Positions 27,308 to 35,258 of a stretch of DNA of 64,000 nt are shown here, one piece after another. Location: the NCBI GenBank assembly GCA_046710535.1, contig JBKEHH010000003.1, forward strand, positions 251,301 through 315,300. Reading direction: 5' to 3'. The position numbers were made by a program, and so were the translations under genes. This DNA comes from CAWVSB01 sp046710535. GTDB taxonomy: Bacteria; Pseudomonadota; Gammaproteobacteria; Pseudomonadales; CAWVSB01. The first letter of the stretch is position 1. The number at the start of each line of letters is the position of its first letter. The notes beneath the pieces are model-generated. The model saw only the letters and a program-made list of their open reading frames with translations. It made no database searches and was not told where the DNA came from.

Positions 27308-27856
27308 TTAGTTTGCTGCAACGCGCTCAGTTACATCAAACAAGCTGTATGACAAAGTGATGGTTTTCACATCTTTCGGCAAATCTTGATCCACAATAAA
27401 CTTCAGCGGCATTTCTACCGCTTCACCAGCTTGGAGCATTTGCTGGTTAAAGCAAAAACATTCCGTTTTGTGAAAGTATTCTGCTGCCTTTAATGGCATA
27501 ACACTAGGAATAGCCTGACCAATCATAAAAGCGTCAGTTGGGTTTTTAGCTAAAAACACTGTCTCTTCTAAAGCCCCGGGGTGCACCCGCACAGTACTTT
27601 TGCTGGGGCCGAATTCCCATGTCATGCCGTCATTATTGGTGGCAATAAATTGCACCTTAATGGTTCTAGTTTCGTCAACCACCACGTCAACTGCGGTATA
27701 TGCCTTGGTTTGAGTCTTGCCGTTTAAACCAGTTATTTCGCAGAACACGTCGTATAAAGGCACTAGCGCAAAGGCAAAACCAAACATCCCGACCGCTAAT
27801 AGCGAGAGTTTACCAACGAGGCGCCCAACAGACTGCTCCTGGATATCTTCTGACAT
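27308..27856 (-). CDS. ctaG: cytochrome c oxidase assembly protein CtaG (Cox11)
   Basis: CtaG/Cox11 inserts copper into the CuB site of subunit I. The 182-aa protein has one N-terminal helix (LSLLAVGMFGFAFALVPLYD), the PLYDVFCEITG motif, and the copper-binding cysteine pair in KTECFCFNQQML. It lies 27 bp after ctaD and precedes coxC. Confidence 0.95.
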   Translation of the reverse strand: MSEDIQEQSVGRLVGKLSLLAVGMFGFAFALVPLYDVFCEITGLNGKTQTKAYTAVDVVVDETRTIKVQFIATNNDGMTWEFGPSKSTVRVHPGALEETVFLAKNPTDAFMIGQAIPSVMPLKAAEYFHKTECFCFNQQMLQAGEAVEMPLKFIVDQDLPKDVKTITLSYSLFDVTERVAAN

Positions 27857-27883
27857 ATTAATATCTCCGCTTTACAATATTGT

Positions 27884-29446
27884 TTACTTAACTTCTGGCG
27901 GCACACTAAACGTGTGGTATGGAGCTGGCGTGGCAACCGTCCACTCCAAACCTTCAGCACCTTCCCAAACTTGAGGGTCGTCCACTTTTTTACCAGAGAT
28001 GATTGTGCGGATAACAATGAAGATAAATAGTATTTGCGATGCACCATAAATGAAGGCACCGATACTAGACATCATGTTGAAATCAGCAAACTGCAATGCG
28101 TAATCAGGAATACGGCGAGGCATACCAGCCAAACCGACAAAGTGTTGCGGGAAGAAAGTTAAGTTGAAACCAATGAATGAAATCCAGAAGTTTGCTTTAC
28201 CCATTTTCTCGTCGTACATACGACCACACCACTTAGGCAACCAGTAGTACACCGCAGCTGTCATCGAGAATACCGCGCCTGCCACCATTACATAGTGAAA
28301 GTGAGCTACTACAAAATAGGTGTCATGATATTGCTGGTCAGCCGGCGCAATTGCCAGCATCAAGCCGGTAAAGCCACCAATAGTGAACAAGAATACGAAA
28401 CCGATACAGAACAACATTGGCGTCTCGAGTGTAATCGAGCCGCGGAACATTGTGGTAATCCAGTTAAATACCTTAACCGCGGTTGGCACCGCAATCAGCA
28501 TAGTGGCATACATAAAGTACAACTCACCCGCTAATGGCATACCTACTGTGTACATATGGTGAGCCCATACGATAAACGATAGAAACGCAATCGACGCTGT
28601 GGCGTAAACCATAGAGTCGTAACCAAACAATGGCTTGCGCGAAAATGTTGGGATGATTTGAGAAACCACACCAAACGCTGGCAAGATAATGATATATACC
28701 TCTGGATGACCGAAGAACCAGAATACATGCTGGAACAACACAGGATCACCACCACCGGCCGCGCTAAAGAACGACGTACCGAAGTGAATATCGAGCAGCA
28801 TCATGGTTACCGCACCTGCCAATACTGGCATTACAGCAATCAATAGGAATGCAGTGATCACCCAAGTCCATACAAACATTGGCATCTTCATGTAAGTCAT
28901 GCCAGGCGCGCGCATATTCATTACCGTCGCAATAATGTTAATTGAACCCATTATTGACGAAGCACCCATTACGTGAACACCAAAGATAAAAAAGGTGACA
29001 CTTGGTGGCGCGTAAGTAGTTGATAATGGCGCATAGAATGTCCAACCAAAGTTTGGCGCACCACCCTCAACAAATAGTGAGGAGAGAAGCACCGCAAAAG
29101 CAAATGGTAGTAACCAGAAGCTGAGGTTATTCATGCGTGGCAATGCCATATCTGGCGCGCCAATCATCATTGGAATTAGCCAGTTAGCCAAGCCAACGAA
29201 TGACGGCATAATTGCCCCGAACACCATAATCAAACCATGCATAGTCGTCATTTGATTAAAGAAACTTGGTTCAATTAACTGCATACCCGGCTGAAACAAC
29301 TCAGCACGAATAATCATAGCGAAAGCGCCGCCAGTGATAAACATAAGGGCACTAAACCAAAGGTATAATGTTCCAATGTCTTTGTGATTGGTGGTAAAAA
29401 ACCACCTGCTTAAACCCTTAGCAGGGCCATGATGAAGTTCACCCAT
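27884..29446 (-). CDS. ctaD: cytochrome c oxidase subunit I (aa3 type)
   Basis: The catalytic subunit holds haem a and the haem a3-CuB oxygen-reducing site. The 520-aa protein has twelve helices, the CuB histidine motif WFFGHPEVYIIILP and the HH pair in VWAHHMYTVG. Haem histidines are in TMHGLIMVFGAIMPSF and in YFVVAHFHYVMV. The K- and D-channel residues sit in normal context. It starts 2 bp after the ctaC stop. Confidence 0.97.
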   Translation of the reverse strand: MGELHHGPAKGLSRWFFTTNHKDIGTLYLWFSALMFITGGAFAMIIRAELFQPGMQLIEPSFFNQMTTMHGLIMVFGAIMPSFVGLANWLIPMMIGAPDMALPRMNNLSFWLLPFAFAVLLSSLFVEGGAPNFGWTFYAPLSTTYAPPSVTFFIFGVHVMGASSIMGSINIIATVMNMRAPGMTYMKMPMFVWTWVITAFLLIAVMPVLAGAVTMMLLDIHFGTSFFSAAGGGDPVLFQHVFWFFGHPEVYIIILPAFGVVSQIIPTFSRKPLFGYDSMVYATASIAFLSFIVWAHHMYTVGMPLAGELYFMYATMLIAVPTAVKVFNWITTMFRGSITLETPMLFCIGFVFLFTIGGFTGLMLAIAPADQQYHDTYFVVAHFHYVMVAGAVFSMTAAVYYWLPKWCGRMYDEKMGKANFWISFIGFNLTFFPQHFVGLAGMPRRIPDYALQFADFNMMSSIGAFIYGASQILFIFIVIRTIISGKKVDDPQVWEGAEGLEWTVATPAPYHTFSVPPEVK

Positions 29447-29448
29447 TA

Positions 29449-30609
29449 CTATTGGCCTTTCTTGTAGTTGAATACGTCGATAGCTTGCACGCTATCACCC
29501 ATGTTGTTGCCAAACGAATTACGTGAATAAGTAATTACGGCGGCTAAATCTAAATCGTTAAGCTGCGCGCCAAAGGCCTGCATTGCAGATCCCGGAACAC
29601 CATTGACCATCAGTGCAATATTAGTAGCCTGATCACCTAATGGATAAGAAGAACCGGCAAGTACTTTACCAACGCCGCCTTCTCCGTTAGCACCGTGACA
29701 AGCTAAACAATTCTTTTGATAAACCCCTTCACCGCGCTCTACCAGCTCTGGCAAAGACAATGTCAAAGCCATCAAGTCTTTCAGCTCCGCTGCGCCAGCT
29801 CGTTTTTCAGCCAGCCAAGCGTTGAACTCTTCTTCGCTGGTGACGTTAACAACGATTGGCATAAAGCCATGACTTTTGCCACAAAGCTCAGCACATTGGC
29901 CGCGATAAGTTCCCTCTACTAGCGGTGTCGCATGCATCTCGTTAACAAAGCCAGGAATAGCATCTTTTTTAACCGCTAGATCAGGCACCCACCACGAGTG
30001 GATAACATCATTGGCTGTAACCAAGAAACGTGCTTTTTTACCTACCGGTAAGTACATTGGCTCATCTACTTCTAACAAGTAGTTTTCGCCTCTGGGCGCA
30101 CGGCCATAAATTTCGTCTTGGCTGGTCGCCAAATTACTAAAGAAAGCGACATTCTCGCCATCTTCAGTAAGATATTCATATTTCCACTTCCACTGATAAC
30201 CGGTGATTAAAATATCTAGGTCAGCATCTTCAGTATCGTAAATGTCGATCATTGTCTTAGTGGCGGGGAAAGCCATAATGATCAAAATAACCGCAGGAAC
30301 AACAGTCCAGCTGATTTCTGCCGTCAAATTTTCATGAAAATTTGCCGACACAGCGCCGTTAGATTTCCGATACGCATAAATAGAATAAAATAAGTAAGCA
30401 AACGTAAATATACCTGTCACTACGCAGATATAAAATATCAGCATGTGTAGGTCATAAATGTCTTTGCCTATGGCGGTAATGCTCTCTGGCATATTTGTTT
30501 GCCAGCGTTCCGCTTCTGCATAAGCTGCACTACTCATACCCACCATTGCCGAAAGGCCAAGGACGGGGAAAAGCACTAGCTGCCTAAGCCGCTTTGCTCG
30601 TAAGGACAT
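29449..30609 (-). CDS. ctaC: cytochrome c oxidase subunit II with C-terminal cytochrome c domain
   Basis: Subunit II receives electrons at the CuA centre. This 386-aa form has a signal peptide, two transmembrane helices and the CuA site (ligands in CAELCGKSHGFM, with the upstream HSWWVPD histidine). It also has a fused C-terminal cytochrome c domain with haem site CLACHG, i.e. the caa3-type layout. I choose the ATG at 30609 (MSLRAKRLRQ) as the signal peptide start. An in-frame start at 30642 is possible. It is the first gene of the oxidase operon; its promoter should lie in 30610-30925. Confidence 0.95.
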   Translation of the reverse strand: MSLRAKRLRQLVLFPVLGLSAMVGMSSAAYAEAERWQTNMPESITAIGKDIYDLHMLIFYICVVTGIFTFAYLFYSIYAYRKSNGAVSANFHENLTAEISWTVVPAVILIIMAFPATKTMIDIYDTEDADLDILITGYQWKWKYEYLTEDGENVAFFSNLATSQDEIYGRAPRGENYLLEVDEPMYLPVGKKARFLVTANDVIHSWWVPDLAVKKDAIPGFVNEMHATPLVEGTYRGQCAELCGKSHGFMPIVVNVTSEEEFNAWLAEKRAGAAELKDLMALTLSLPELVERGEGVYQKNCLACHGANGEGGVGKVLAGSSYPLGDQATNIALMVNGVPGSAMQAFGAQLNDLDLAAVITYSRNSFGNNMGDSVQAIDVFNYKKGQ

Positions 30610-31885
30610 ACTCACAGATCTCCAAGTTACGTTTTCTAACACTCAAATTCACATTCCATACATTAACTACGCACCTAGGCGCAGGCCAGACTAGATTTGA
30701 GCTACTATTTAATTTTCTTGCTTCTTTATCAGAAACACCTAAATATTTACCGGCCACAATATGTAGTGGATAAAGCCTCAACTAGCCACTATTTGTTGTG
30801 CTTAGGCTAGTCACGCTCCCTTTTGGGGTGCGACAATGGGCCACAAGTATAGCAAACCCCTATGTGATAACGCTATATAACTTATAGGTATAAGCACTAT
30901 TAAATGCAGGTAGCCCACTAAAGCTATGCACAAAAGTAAAACGCTACACCAAGATATTTGGTCGTTTACCTGGCCAATGATACTCACTAATTTATCGATT
31001 CCATTGCTGGGCTTGGTCGATATCGCAATTTTGGGGCACTTGGTTGACGCCCGTTACCTAGGTGCCGTCGCTATTGGTGGATCGGTTATCGGCCTTGTTT
31101 ATTGGGCTTTTAGTTTTTTGCGCATGGGCACCACTAGCTTGTCAGCCCAAGCATTTGGGGCAGGGCAGCAAGACAAAGCTATCAACATCCTACTGCGCGC
31201 CATTAGTATTGGCTTAATGATTGGCCTTGCCATTACGGTGTTATTCCCGCCATTCGTGCCGCATATGGTGGAATTGGTGGGTTACAACACTGAATCGATG
31301 GCCTTGGCCAGCTCATACATCAATATCCGCCTATTGAGCGCACCTGCTGCCCTTATCACCTACGCCATTGTCGGTTGGTTTTTAGGCCAACAAAAACCCA
31401 AAGTACCGCTAATTATATTAGTCGGAACCAATTTCACCAACATAGTACTAGATTGGTTGTTTATTATCGTTCTAGAACTGAACAGCGATGGCGCAGCGAT
31501 TGCCAGCGTAATCGCAGAGTACCTTGGTCTAGTTTTAGGTATTGGCTGCCTGTTTTACTTTAATCCAAAAATATTTAGCTTTTGGAGAGACACCGGACTA
31601 AACAAGCTTGCCGCCTACCAAGAACTAATCAACGTAAACCGCCACCTATTTGTTCGCACTGTCGTGCTACTTCTGGCCTTTATGTTCTTTACCGCCCAAG
31701 GGGCAAGGCAAGGTGACGATGTACTCGCTGCCAATGCTATTTTAATGAATTTACTTTTGGCGGTGGCCTTTGGATTAGACGGTGTAGCGCATGCAGCCGA
31801 AGCACTGATTGGCAAAGCGGTAGGGGGTTGCCAGCTGTTGCAAAATATATAGTACTGTATAGAAACACATGGTATTCTATGCGTT

Positions 31886-32443
31886 ATGAAATTAGCTGAT
31901 TACGCAAAAAAACTTGGTATTTCTTATCGGGCGGCATGGAATCAATACAAAGCAGGCACGCTTGGTGTGCCTGCTCGACAACTTGAAACTGGCACAATCA
32001 TTGTTGATCTACCAGAGCGCCCCAACAAGGTCGTAATATATTCCAGAGTTTCAAGCCATGATCAAAAGTCGGACTTGTTGGGGCAACTAGAGCGCTGCTC
32101 GAAGTTTGCCAAAAAGATAAAACTTCCCGTTCACGATGTTATTTCTGAGGTTGGCTCAGGAATGAATGGTAAGAGGAAAAAACTGTTAAGGGTTTTAGCT
32201 GATCCAGATGTAACGCATATTATTGTTGAGCATAGAGATCGATTTATGAGGTTTGGTAGTGAGTATGTTGAATCTTCATTGAGTGCTAGAGGCGCGAAAC
32301 TTATTATTATTGACGACTCCGAGCTAGATGATGATTTAGTGCAGGACATGGTGTCTGTTCTCACATCATTTTGCGCTAGGTTATACGGCAAAAGGTCGGC
32401 AAGAAATAGAGCAAAAAAAATGCTGGAGGCTGGAAGTGGCTAA
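31886..32443 (+). CDS. tnpA: IS607-type serine recombinase (TnpA)
   Basis: The 185-aa protein begins with a MerR-like helix-turn-helix (MKLADYAKKLGISYRAAWNQ). The serine-recombinase catalytic domain follows, with nucleophile region VVIYSRVSSHDQ, then VGSGMNGKRKKL, VEHRDRFMRFG and SFCARLYGKRSARNRAKK. This domain order (DNA-binding first, recombinase second) is the hallmark of IS607 TnpA, which excises and inserts the element as a circle. All catalytic segments seem intact. The stop overlaps the next gene by 8 bp (GTGGCTAA). Confidence 0.94.
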   Translation: MKLADYAKKLGISYRAAWNQYKAGTLGVPARQLETGTIIVDLPERPNKVVIYSRVSSHDQKSDLLGQLERCSKFAKKIKLPVHDVISEVGSGMNGKRKKLLRVLADPDVTHIIVEHRDRFMRFGSEYVESSLSARGAKLIIIDDSELDDDLVQDMVSVLTSFCARLYGKRSARNRAKKMLEAGSG

Positions 32444-33131
32444 AAATGGAAATAAAAAAATTCCAACTGTTGATCGCGTAGAGAAAAAATTAAAAGCCAA
32501 GTTGGAGTCAGGCGCTTCAATCGCGAATAGCGCTGAATTTATTTGCGCTTCAATGAGATCATCTCGTAGCAGCAGAGATGCAATATTATCAATGGCAGAA
32601 AGTATAAACCCGATGCTGGCCACAAAAGCGATTATGATCGATCGAGAATTGACCGCAAAAAAAACAGCGCAAAAGAAGGTACAAAATGACGAACTTGAAA
32701 AACATACCGCTGATAGTTTGTCAGAAGAAAAAAATCGTATTGAATGGCTAGATATCGCCTTTAGGCGAGCAAAGGAAGATGGATCGACAATCCGCTGGGG
32801 TGTAACGCTTCGCCCTGACGACAGGAAGTTGTTTTTTTCTCCAAAAGAGACCAAAGAAATTATTGCGTTAAGGCGAGAAAAGCTTTCAACCTACAAGGTT
32901 AGAGTGCTTCTTGATTGCACCTTAACCGAAATAAATAGATGGGATGAGTCTGGATTGTTGCCTCACGCCTTTAAGCAGTCCATTCAAGCTGGAGGTAAAT
33001 CAACACAAGCAAGATTTTGGCTTGAGTCAGAAGTGGTTAAAGAAGCGCCTAAGCTCGTAGATTGGAGAAAATCACATGAGCTAAAGAAATCATTTAAGCG
33101 AAAGAACTCCCCTCTTAAAGTTGTCGTATAG
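32436..33131 (+). CDS. element-borne protein of unknown function with MerR-like C-terminus
   Basis: A 231-aa basic protein between the recombinase and the TnpB-like gene. It starts at GTG, preceded by GGAGG inside tnpA, overlaps tnpA by 8 bp and abuts the next start directly (TAG then GTG). The N-terminal half is polar and helical (KKIPTVDRVEKKLKAKLESG). The C-terminal half has a region like a MerR/excisionase helix-turn-helix (TLTEINRWDESGLLPHAF, then ARFWLESEVV) and a lysine-rich tail (KKSFKRKN). I know of no standard IS607 gene of this kind. DNA binding is inferred. It could regulate tnpA, help excision, or work with the TnpB-like protein. Confidence 0.7.
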   Translation: MAKNGNKKIPTVDRVEKKLKAKLESGASIANSAEFICASMRSSRSSRDAILSMAESINPMLATKAIMIDRELTAKKTAQKKVQNDELEKHTADSLSEEKNRIEWLDIAFRRAKEDGSTIRWGVTLRPDDRKLFFSPKETKEIIALRREKLSTYKVRVLLDCTLTEINRWDESGLLPHAFKQSIQAGGKSTQARFWLESEVVKEAPKLVDWRKSHELKKSFKRKNSPLKVVV

Positions 33132-34592
33132 GTGAGAACATACCAGACGAGAGTTGATCTATCAGAACAAGACGATGCGCTACTGTCTGGTTTTGCTTGT
33201 TTGTACGGAAAAATTGAACGCACATTATTCGCTGAAACAATCGCTCAAAATAAAAAACCTGAATCAGTGAAAACGCCTTATTTAAAACGCTTTGGCATCA
33301 CATCCAGACAATTCAATGCTGTCTGCCGAAACCTAAAAGGCAAAGCTGCTTCGATCAAAGAGCGGAGAAACGGTTTAATTGTTGAGTCAACACAGCGAAT
33401 CACTAAGGCTGAAAAAGTAATATCGGTTTTACAGAAAAAACTAAAATCTTACCCAAGCTCAATTGATTCGGGAAAACGAAAACTAGCACTTCATCAAAAG
33501 AAAAGACGACTTCATATCTTGCACGCCAAGCATGTAAAAATGGTGCAAGATAAAAAAGACAACACAATAAGAATGTGCTTTGGATCAAAAAAGTTATTTC
33601 ATGCGCAATACAACCTCGAAAAAAACGCCTACGCCAATCACTCAGAATGGAAGAATGACTGGAAGCTATCTCGTAACAACCAATTTTATGTTCTTGGATC
33701 AAAAGACGAATCAGCAGGCTGCCAAGGTTGCGTGGCCACCAAAACAGATAATGGTTTTTTACTGAGACTTCGGCTTCCAAACGGAATGGCGGGTGACGGT
33801 AAATTTATGGAACTGCCTATTAGTCTTAATTACGGACGGGATGTTTTTGAAAAAGCCCTTAAAGGTAAGCAAGCCATTTCATACCGTTTTTTAAAGGACG
33901 ATAAAGGCTGGAGAGTTTTTATTTCGACCAAAGCCATTGCTGTTGAACAAGTGTCTTCAAAAGACAATGGTGCGATCGGTGTCGATATTAATGTTGATCA
34001 TTTAGCTGTCACTGAGCTTGATCGCTCAGGCAATCCTATTACTTCAAAAAGAATCAACCTATGCACTTATGGAAAATCCAGCGATCAAGCCTCTGCAATA
34101 ATTGGCGATGCGGTTAGGGAGTTGATGGTCTTTTCTCGAAGTAAAGGTAAGCCAATAGTTGTCGAAGATATAGATTTTAAAAAGAAAAAATCAGAACTTG
34201 AGCGGTCAGATAAAAAAATGGCAAGAATGCTGTCGAGCTTCAGTTATGAAAAAATACTGTCTTGCATAAAAGCCAGAGCAGAAGATTCAGGAATTGAGTG
34301 TATTGAAATAAACCCTGCCTTTACTTCTGTTATTGGTAAGTTTAAGTTTGCAAAAAGATACGGAATAACTACTCACCAAGCAGCGGCGTGTGCCATTGCG
34401 AGGCGTGGATTAACACTTTCAGAAAGACCTAACCGTCGAGATTATGTCGCCTCGTTTCTACCTGTAAGGAATCGAAACAAGCACGTATGGTCTTATTGGG
34501 GAAAGGCCTCTCGAAACAAAGCGGCGCTTGCAGCGCTATCATCGTTGGCTTCGAGCCAATCCAGATCGCCTCCTTTGTTGGGCGCGGCCTGA
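33132..34592 (+). CDS. tnpB: TnpB-like RuvC protein, variant catalytic triad, no zinc ribbon
   Basis: TnpB proteins are RNA-guided DNA nucleases of IS200/605 and IS607 elements and relatives of Cas12. This 486-aa protein has RuvC-I (IGVDINVDHLAV, Asp285), RuvC-II (IVVEDIDF, Glu345) and the post-II segment EINPAFTSVIGKFKFAKRYG. Where RuvC-III normally reads DRDxNAA, it has TTHQAAACAIARR, with His415 in place of Asp, and no CxxC pairs follow NPAFTS. I recall a group of TnpB-related proteins with HQAAA at this site, so this may be a family trait. Nuclease activity is uncertain. It starts at GTG directly after the preceding stop. Confidence 0.85.
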   Translation: MRTYQTRVDLSEQDDALLSGFACLYGKIERTLFAETIAQNKKPESVKTPYLKRFGITSRQFNAVCRNLKGKAASIKERRNGLIVESTQRITKAEKVISVLQKKLKSYPSSIDSGKRKLALHQKKRRLHILHAKHVKMVQDKKDNTIRMCFGSKKLFHAQYNLEKNAYANHSEWKNDWKLSRNNQFYVLGSKDESAGCQGCVATKTDNGFLLRLRLPNGMAGDGKFMELPISLNYGRDVFEKALKGKQAISYRFLKDDKGWRVFISTKAIAVEQVSSKDNGAIGVDINVDHLAVTELDRSGNPITSKRINLCTYGKSSDQASAIIGDAVRELMVFSRSKGKPIVVEDIDFKKKKSELERSDKKMARMLSSFSYEKILSCIKARAEDSGIECIEINPAFTSVIGKFKFAKRYGITTHQAAACAIARRGLTLSERPNRRDYVASFLPVRNRNKHVWSYWGKASRNKAALAALSSLASSQSRSPPLLGAA

Positions 34593-34690
34593 GATCATAC
34601 GATGTGTTGTCAGTGAGATTCTGACACGCCAACTGGGAAAACTGTTCGCCCAGTGACTGTGGAATAAAATACCATAGAATTAGGAACGGT
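34593..34690 (+). ncRNA. candidate guide-RNA scaffold (omegaRNA) at the element's right end
   Basis: In IS200/605 and IS607 elements the TnpB guide RNA comes from the 3' end of tnpB and the right end, and its guide is the flanking host DNA. Here the 98 bases after the tnpB-like stop hold two hairpins, GTCAG/CTGAC (34609-34625) and ACTGGG/CCCAGT (34632-34654), then the subterminal repeat and the GGT junction. A guide would then read into MATE sequence from about 34691. Structure and position fit; transcription and exact limits are unknown. Confidence 0.45.
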
Positions 34691-35126
34691 AGAAAACTCG
34701 ACATGTTTTACGCTACTTGCAAAGGTTGCTTTCAGTGGTCCTTAGTAATTGCCTGCTTTATCACGGTATTGTTTTTAATTGGCGAAGGGCAATTAAAAAA
34801 CTTGTTTACCAATATAGATGCGGTTAAAAAAATCGTCGGGGAATATTACATTTGGCTACTTATGCTGCCGCTGGTTTCTGTGTGGAGCTATTTGCTCGAT
34901 GGGATTTTTGTTGGCGCTGGTAAGTCGAAAGCAATGCGGGATTCCATGCTACTGGCGAGCATTTTTGTTTATGCGCCGGTTTGGTATTTTACTCGTGAGC
35001 TTGGAAATCATGGGTTATGGCTGGCGTTTGTTGCCTGGAATTTGGCTAGAAGTGTTTCTATGGGGTGGTTGTTTTATAGGTTTTCTCGTAATCGAGAATG
35101 GATTAATGCTTCGTAGCTTTTTAAAC

Positions 35127-35249
35127 GATCAAAGGCTTTCGCCTTTCGGCGAGTTACTTCCACTCGCTTCGCTCGCCCTACGGGTCGCCTGTTCGGGCGC
35201 TCAACGCACTTCGTGCTTTTGTCTTGGTGGCAAGCGAAAGCCTTTGATC
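35127..35249. repeat. large palindromic element between convergent genes
   Basis: A perfect 16-bp inverted repeat (GATCAAAGGCTTTCGC at 35127-35142 and its complement at 35234-35249) encloses 91 bases. Those hold smaller hairpins: GGCGAG/CTCGCC, CGCC/GGCG and GCAC/GTGC. The whole can fold into a cruciform-like structure. It fills the gap between the MATE stop (35116) and the amidohydrolase stop (35259). It resembles dispersed palindromic repeats of proteobacteria found between convergent genes, and may end transcription from both sides. No second copy is visible in the window. Confidence 0.75.
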
Positions 35250-35258
35250 TTATAAAGA

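Larger units (their letters stand above)
31829..34690 (+). mobile_element. IS607-like insertion element, 2862 bp, three genes
   Basis: The element interrupts the MATE gene. The duplicated junction is GGT (31826-31828 and 34688-34690), and the repeat unit is exactly 2862 bp, so removal restores the host frame. Insertion at a GG dinucleotide without longer target duplication is typical of IS607, whose serine recombinase crosses over at a 2-bp core. It carries a MerR-headed serine recombinase, a protein of unknown function and a TnpB-like protein, all on the plus strand. Subterminal motifs CATAGAAT and AATACCAT occur at both ends (31868-31882 inverted, 34667-34680) and may be recombinase sites. 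Codon use is more A-rich than in the neighbours. Confidence 0.88.
30926..35116 (+). pseudogene. MATE-family efflux transporter (DinF type), split by an insertion element
   Basis: MATE proteins export drugs or metabolites using a proton or sodium gradient. The 5' part (30926-31828, 301 codons) begins MHKSKTLHQDIWSFTWPMIL and reaches AEALIGKAVG. The 3' part (34691-35116, 141 codons) resumes with RKLDMFYATCKG and runs through the last helices (LPLVSVWSYLLDGIFVGAG) to the stop. Joining the parts at the shared GGT gives one open frame of 442 codons, the normal MATE length. Between them lies the IS607-like element. As it stands, the first part continues only nine residues into the element and stops, losing the last four or so helices. 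Confidence 0.92.

Noticed and set aside
31838..31863. TTGCAA and TATAGA as a promoter for the IS607-like tnpA
   Set aside because: The spacer is only 14 bases and the region is also the recombinase site; not strong enough to list.
31886..34592. TnpB-like protein and hairpins as part of a CRISPR-Cas12 system
   Set aside because: No repeat-spacer array anywhere in the window and no cas1/cas2; position and partner recombinase indicate an insertion element.
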